A stretch of DNA of 64,000 bases from Candidatus Scalindua sp. (GTDB lineage Bacteria > Planctomycetota > Brocadiia > Brocadiales > Scalinduaceae), in NCBI GenBank assembly GCA_021776915.1, contig JAIQZU010000033.1:1-64000 (forward strand), given 5' to 3'. Positions 60,753-64,000 of this stretch are shown in pieces. Under the pieces are notes generated by a model. The model saw nothing but the letters and a program-made list of their open reading frames with translations, had not been told where the DNA came from and searched no databases. Position 1 is the first letter of the stretch, and each line of letters begins with the position of its first letter. The translations under genes and the position numbers were made by a program.

Positions 60753-61531
60753 ATAAAGTTTTCCTGCGCTATTGCTATTGTTATTCCCGGATATTTCCGT
60801 TTCTTTAATATTAATTTTGTTTTCCTTCCTGAAAGAAGGGCTGCCGGTTCACAGACACCCCCCACTCCAATTTTCTCAATAACAAAATCTGATTTAGAAT
60901 AATTTTTTGCACAAGTTTCAATCTCTGCCCTTGAAACCACCCTCAATGGAATAGCCAGTTCATCAAGGGCAGATAATAATCCTGCTTCATCAGCCTTCAA
61001 ATCTACAGTCCCTGCCAGCCTGACTCTGTCAATAGACAGACCTGCATCGGCAAGAACGTTGTGGATTGCCTCTTTGACCTCGGCGCTGCCTATGCCTCTC
61101 TTACAGCCTATACCGATTATAATATCCTTTTTTGCCTCTGTTCCTGTAGTAATAACAGCCTCCGTTTTAAGGATATTTGCAACTTTTTGAGCTAATTTGT
61201 TTGCTCCTCCCTCATGCCCTGACAGTAAGCTGACAACAAATCGTCCCACATCATCAACCACAACAACTGCAGGATCCGTATGCTTGTTTTCAATATACGG
61301 CGCAATTACACGTACTACAATACCCGACGCCATAATAAATATTAGCCCATCATAAACAGAAAAGATTTCTCCCACATGATCAACAAGTTTTTTTGAAAAA
61401 TAAGTCGCAGTTAGTTTTGATTGCTTTAATTTTTGAAGTAAAAAAACCGTTACTTCTCCGTTAAGTTTTTCACTAATACGTTCCGCCACCTTAATACCAT
61501 CACTTGTTATAGCTATTAAAGCCAAGTTCAT
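60746..61531 (-). CDS. cbiG: Cobalt-precorrin 5A hydrolase CbiG
   Basis: 261 residues. LALIAITSDGIKVAERI, GLIFIMASGIVVRVIAPYIENKHTDPAVVVVDDVGRFVVSLLSGHEGGAN and GIGCKRGIGSAEVKEAI are CbiG hallmarks of the anaerobic pathway. It opens the delta-lactone of cobalt-precorrin-5A. It heads the cbiG-cbiH-cbiJ operon. The B12-dependent radical-SAM protein at 17499 would be one consumer of the product. Confidence 0.92.
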   Translation of the reverse strand: MNLALIAITSDGIKVAERISEKLNGEVTVFLLQKLKQSKLTATYFSKKLVDHVGEIFSVYDGLIFIMASGIVVRVIAPYIENKHTDPAVVVVDDVGRFVVSLLSGHEGGANKLAQKVANILKTEAVITTGTEAKKDIIIGIGCKRGIGSAEVKEAIHNVLADAGLSIDRVRLAGTVDLKADEAGLLSALDELAIPLRVVSRAEIETCAKNYSKSDFVIEKIGVGGVCEPAALLSGRKTKLILKKRKYPGITIAIAQENFMW

Positions 61532-61982
61532 ATTATAAATACCCCAACCTGAATAAACCAGAATAACAGGAGTTCAGTAAATTACAAAACTCAAATAACA
61601 AATTACAATGTCTGAATGATCAGAATCAAGACTCTGAAGACAGTTTTTTTATATATTACGGTAATAATTATGACTGTCAACAGAAAGTCATTACTGTAAA
61701 TTATGATTTATTATCATGACAAAACATTATGTTTTGCCGGTTACTACCTAATAATATTTCACACAAGAAATAAATGTATTCTGGTCATTGTGTGTTGTAA
61801 AAATAGGTACTATTTACTTAAAAGAGTGAGCACCCTCAAGCAACTCAGTTGGATAACTAATCGTAAGTATTATAATACATGTACTATACGACATCTATTT
61901 TAAATCTACAATGCCTTGGCACATTAATTGCGAGTTTACACTAAATAAATTTAAATAATTGTAGCGGGAGAGGTAGTTAGTT
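61532..61982. other. Divergent intergenic region without recognisable feature
   Basis: 450 bp between cbiG (minus) and the PilZ gene (plus), strongly AT-rich. I found no inverted repeat, riboswitch core or coding frame that I would support. In particular no cobalamin riboswitch box was evident upstream of cbiG. Confidence 0.4.
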
Positions 61983-62405
61983 ATGCTTAAATTAAAAACA
62001 AATCAAATTAATATTTCAAAGTGTGAGGTTTCAGAGAGAAGAAAGTATCAAAGAGTTGAGAAGGCAATTATTATAAGATTTCGAATCAGGCCTCAAAAAG
62101 GTCAGGCACTGGCGCCTTCTGACTGGGACATGGTAGGTGTAAATGATTTGAGTGCCAGAGGTTTGTTCTTTAATTCCAGCTATAACATAGAAATCGGAAC
62201 CGTCCTGGATTTAAGGATTGGTTTCTCCACATCTACAGTTCCTGTTAAGTGTAAGGGAATTGTCACCCGCGTAAAAGAACAGCCGCACACATCTATATTT
62301 GGTATCGCAACTGCGTTTACGGAAATAGAAGAACACGAAAAAGAGATGATAGATAGGTTTGTCAATGCAACCTTACACTCATATCCAACGGTACTAAATT
62401 ACTAA
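61983..62405 (+). CDS. PilZ-domain protein
   Basis: 140 residues. The c-di-GMP-binding signature is visible: ERRKYQRVEKAI (RxxxR) and NDLSARGLFFN ((D/N)xSxxG), about 30 residues apart, then the beta-barrel strands VLDLRIGFSTSTVPVKCKGIVTRV. Only this domain is present. It should respond to cyclic di-GMP. GGGAGAGG precedes ATG. Confidence 0.85.
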   Translation: MLKLKTNQINISKCEVSERRKYQRVEKAIIIRFRIRPQKGQALAPSDWDMVGVNDLSARGLFFNSSYNIEIGTVLDLRIGFSTSTVPVKCKGIVTRVKEQPHTSIFGIATAFTEIEEHEKEMIDRFVNATLHSYPTVLNY

Positions 62406-62419
62406 TCATCACACAGAGA

Positions 62420-62446
62420 CCTGCCCAACTGCGTCGTTCGGGCGGG
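62420..62446 (-). repeat. Second copy of the 27-bp dispersed repeat (see 5008-5034)
   Basis: Inverted relative to the first copy, 24 of 27 positions identical. It lies 15 bp after the PilZ stop, immediately before a GCGCCGAGGAC-family repeat. Confidence 0.6.
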
Positions 62447-62454
62447 CACAGAGA

Positions 62455-62480
62455 TTCCCCAGACAAAAAGCGCCGAGGAC
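62455..62480 (+). repeat. Dispersed GCGCCGAGGAC-family repeat
   Basis: TTCCCCAGACAAAAAGCGCC followed by GAGGAC. One base differs from the 9519/39068/40240 consensus in the left arm (CCCCAG). Confidence 0.72.
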
Positions 62481-62573
62481 AAGCAATAAGAAAAATGAAT
62501 TTAAAAAAACAAACCAAAAGATAATAGTTTTTCCATTTGTCAAGTTAGCCCGACTTTCGCGCAAAAGACTATC

Positions 62574-62612
62574 CTTCGACTCCGCTCAGGATGACGTCAC
62601 GCGGAGTCGAAG
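62574..62612. repeat. Hairpin repeat CTTCGACTCCGC...GCGGAGTCGAAG
   Basis: Perfect 12-bp arms at 62574-62585 and 62601-62612, with the palindrome TGACGTCA in the loop. The sequence has the look of a short repetitive extragenic element. Confidence 0.75.
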
Positions 62613-62835
62613 TGCTATCAACATTGAAATTCCTATGTACGTAATTATGGCTTCCATCATGGAACCTGTGAGTGGCTGCCTTTCCAACATATCAAGAACC
62701 ATATCAAATTCTCTTGCCCATATTGCAATTGTAAAAATATAAAAAATATCATTTTTAAAAGCAATTGTATATTTGTCACATCAAGGTATAATCTTAGCAA
62801 CAACTTTATTAAATTATTTTGAGAATTATCTTAAA

Positions 62836-63987
62836 ATGAAGATAGGTATTCCAAACGAAATCTCTGAGGGGGAAAGGCGTGTGGCCATAGTACCTAAAAT
62901 GGTCAAACAGCTTATAAGCGACGGCCAGGAAGTACTCATCGAATCCGGAGCAGGAGAATCTGCGTATTTCTCTGACCTTGAATACGAAGAGGCCGGCGCC
63001 AGTATCGTTAAAGGCACACAACTTCTTTTTTCAGGAGCTGATTTGATAATGAAGATTCAGCCTCCTCAAAGAGATGAAGTTGAGATGATGAAGACAGGCT
63101 CAATTTATATCGGCTTTCTCGCTCCTGTTTTAAACCTGAATATAATACAGCTGATGGTCGAAAAAAATATTACGAGCTTTGCCATGGAGTTTATTCCACG
63201 TATTGCGCGTACTCAAAGTATGGATGCAATCAGTTCCATGGCAAGCATTGCCGGTTATCGGGCAGTCTTAATCGCAGCTCAACAACTTGGAAAATTCTTC
63301 CCGCTTATGATGACAGCGGCAGGAACTATTCCACCGGCAAGTGTTTTAGTAATCGGCGCAGGGGTTGCCGGTTTACAGGCAATTGCCACTGCACGCAGGT
63401 TGGGTGCAAAAGTTGAGGCATTTGATACTCGTCCTGCAGTTAAAGAACAGGTAGAAAGTCTTGGGGCACAGTTCGTAGAGATGGAACTTGTTGCAGACGC
63501 TGAAACAGTTACCGGATATGCAAAGGAGATGACAAACGAATATCTGAAAAAGGAACGCGAAATTATTGGCAGCAGGTTGGCGCAAAACCATGTCGTAATT
63601 ACGACAGCCCAAGTCTTTGGCAAGAAGGCGCCTGTCCTGATAACGGAAGAAATGGTAAAGAGGATGCAAAAAGGTTCAGTCATTATAGATATAGCAGCAG
63701 AGCAGGGAGGTAATTGTGAGCTTACTGAGCCTGGAAAGAACATCAAAAAATATGATGTTACCATTTGCGGCACAGTGAATCTGCCATCAACTCTTCCTGA
63801 AGATGCCAGCAGAATGTATTCCAGAAATATTACACACTTCTTCAGCCATTTATACAAAACAAACGACAGCGCTCCTGATTTTGAAGACCAAATTACTAAA
63901 GACTCGTGTGTCATATACAAGGGTGAAATCGTAAATGAAATTGTAAAAAAGGCTCTTCAGAAGGGAGGAACAAACACACATGATTGA
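62836..63987 (+). CDS. pntAA: NAD(P) transhydrogenase subunit alpha, part 1
   Basis: 383 residues from ATG 62836, where the family begins (MKIGIPNEISEGERRVAIVP); the frame is open 21 codons upstream without a start signal. NAD-binding Rossmann motif VLVIGAGVAGLQAIATARRLGA and the conserved RTQSMDAISSMASIAGYRAV. It ends after the NAD domain, so the membrane helices are on a separate gene (AB), as in the three-subunit type. It couples hydride transfer between NADH and NADP+ to proton flow. Confidence 0.92.
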   Translation: MKIGIPNEISEGERRVAIVPKMVKQLISDGQEVLIESGAGESAYFSDLEYEEAGASIVKGTQLLFSGADLIMKIQPPQRDEVEMMKTGSIYIGFLAPVLNLNIIQLMVEKNITSFAMEFIPRIARTQSMDAISSMASIAGYRAVLIAAQQLGKFFPLMMTAAGTIPPASVLVIGAGVAGLQAIATARRLGAKVEAFDTRPAVKEQVESLGAQFVEMELVADAETVTGYAKEMTNEYLKKEREIIGSRLAQNHVVITTAQVFGKKAPVLITEEMVKRMQKGSVIIDIAAEQGGNCELTEPGKNIKKYDVTICGTVNLPSTLPEDASRMYSRNITHFFSHLYKTNDSAPDFEDQITKDSCVIYKGEIVNEIVKKALQKGGTNTHD

Positions 63988-64000
63988 TCCATTACTGGTA
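63980..64000 (+). CDS. pntAB: NAD(P) transhydrogenase subunit alpha part 2, first codons only
   Basis: ATG 63980 follows GGGAGGAA and overlaps the pntAA stop by 8 bp. Only MIDPLLV is inside the window. The call rests on the order pntAA-pntAB-pntB and the fitting N-terminus. Confidence 0.6.

Larger units (their letters stand above)
62406..62835. other. Intergenic region with three repeat types
   Basis: It contains the 27-bp repeat shared with 5008, a copy of the GCGCCGAGGAC family (62455-62480) and a 12-bp-stem hairpin (62574-62612). A frame open from 62773 into pntAA lacks a ribosome site. No further gene seen. Confidence 0.55.

Noticed and set aside
1-64000. tRNA, rRNA or CRISPR features
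   Set aside because: I looked for T-loop sequences, rRNA-like conserved stretches and regularly spaced repeats and saw none that hold up. A covariance search could still find a small RNA.

Overview
This AT-rich window most likely comes from an anammox planctomycete (Brocadiales; Candidatus Scalindua or a close relative). The diagnostic feature is a complete minus-strand nitrite oxidoreductase (NXR) operon at about 19.4-27.7 kb. It encodes a Tat-exported molybdopterin subunit (NxrA), a four-cluster ferredoxin subunit (NxrB), an exported haem-binding-type subunit (NxrC), a TorD/NarJ-like chaperone and two poorly understood accessory proteins. System II cytochrome c maturation genes (ResB and CcsA) and a thiolase/hydroxyacyl-CoA dehydrogenase/HMG-CoA-reductase-like cluster fit this lineage. 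The genus is an inference from gene content, not from a search.

Layout. 0-9.4 kb is an accessory/defence region. It holds the tail of a metallo-beta-lactamase-fold gene, an IS5-type transposase that abuts an N-terminally truncated adenine-specific DNA methyltransferase, a DprA-like Rossmann gene present as a broken and an intact copy, an unknown gene, a RhuM-Fic fusion, a tiny gene inside an inverted-repeat element, a membrane-anchored TPR protein and HigBA. 9.7-14.2 kb holds a CcmH/DsbA-like fusion, a dicarboxylate/glutamate symporter, a degenerate receiver preceded by a G11 tract, and glnS. 14.2-19.3 kb holds moaC, moaA, an Mrp/ApbC ATPase, a NapG-like ferredoxin and a B12/radical-SAM protein, all downstream of the NXR operon, so cofactor and Fe-S assembly functions sit beside their likely client. 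28.3-31.4 kb encodes an NtrC-type sigma-54 activator and its membrane histidine kinase. Between them and nxrC I read a near-perfect sigma-54 promoter and two TGACAnnnTGTCA palindromes 41 bp apart, which together suggest direct sigma-54 control of NXR.

31.8-35.8 kb holds a free-standing lipoyl-domain protein, holB, and two toxin-antitoxin modules embedded among partial duplicates of the holB 3' end. 36-44.5 kb holds ileS, a DUF167 gene, a PLP-homeostasis gene, acylphosphatase, ccsA, resB and an OmpA-like lipoprotein. 44.6-50.2 kb holds a pyrE-purB-thiE-hisI operon and a response regulator-groES-groEL cluster. 50.4-54.1 kb is the acyl-CoA cluster, including a zinc-ribbon (DUF35-like) fused to 3-hydroxyacyl-CoA dehydrogenase. 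54.3-59.2 kb holds a conserved hypothetical, a small bacterial histone-fold protein, a peroxiredoxin, an MNT/HEPN pair, a secreted protein, an aromatic amino acid ammonia-lyase and a frameshifted GxxExxY gene flanked by inverted repeats. 59.2-61.5 kb is a cobalamin operon (cbiG-cbiH-cbiJ). The window ends with a PilZ protein and pntAA followed by the start of pntAB.

The intergenic DNA carries several dispersed or structured repeats: a GGAC...GCGCCGAGGAC family, CACGAA-type inverted repeats around accessory genes, and perfect palindromes, one of 40 bp inside a coding sequence. I saw no rRNA, tRNA or CRISPR array.
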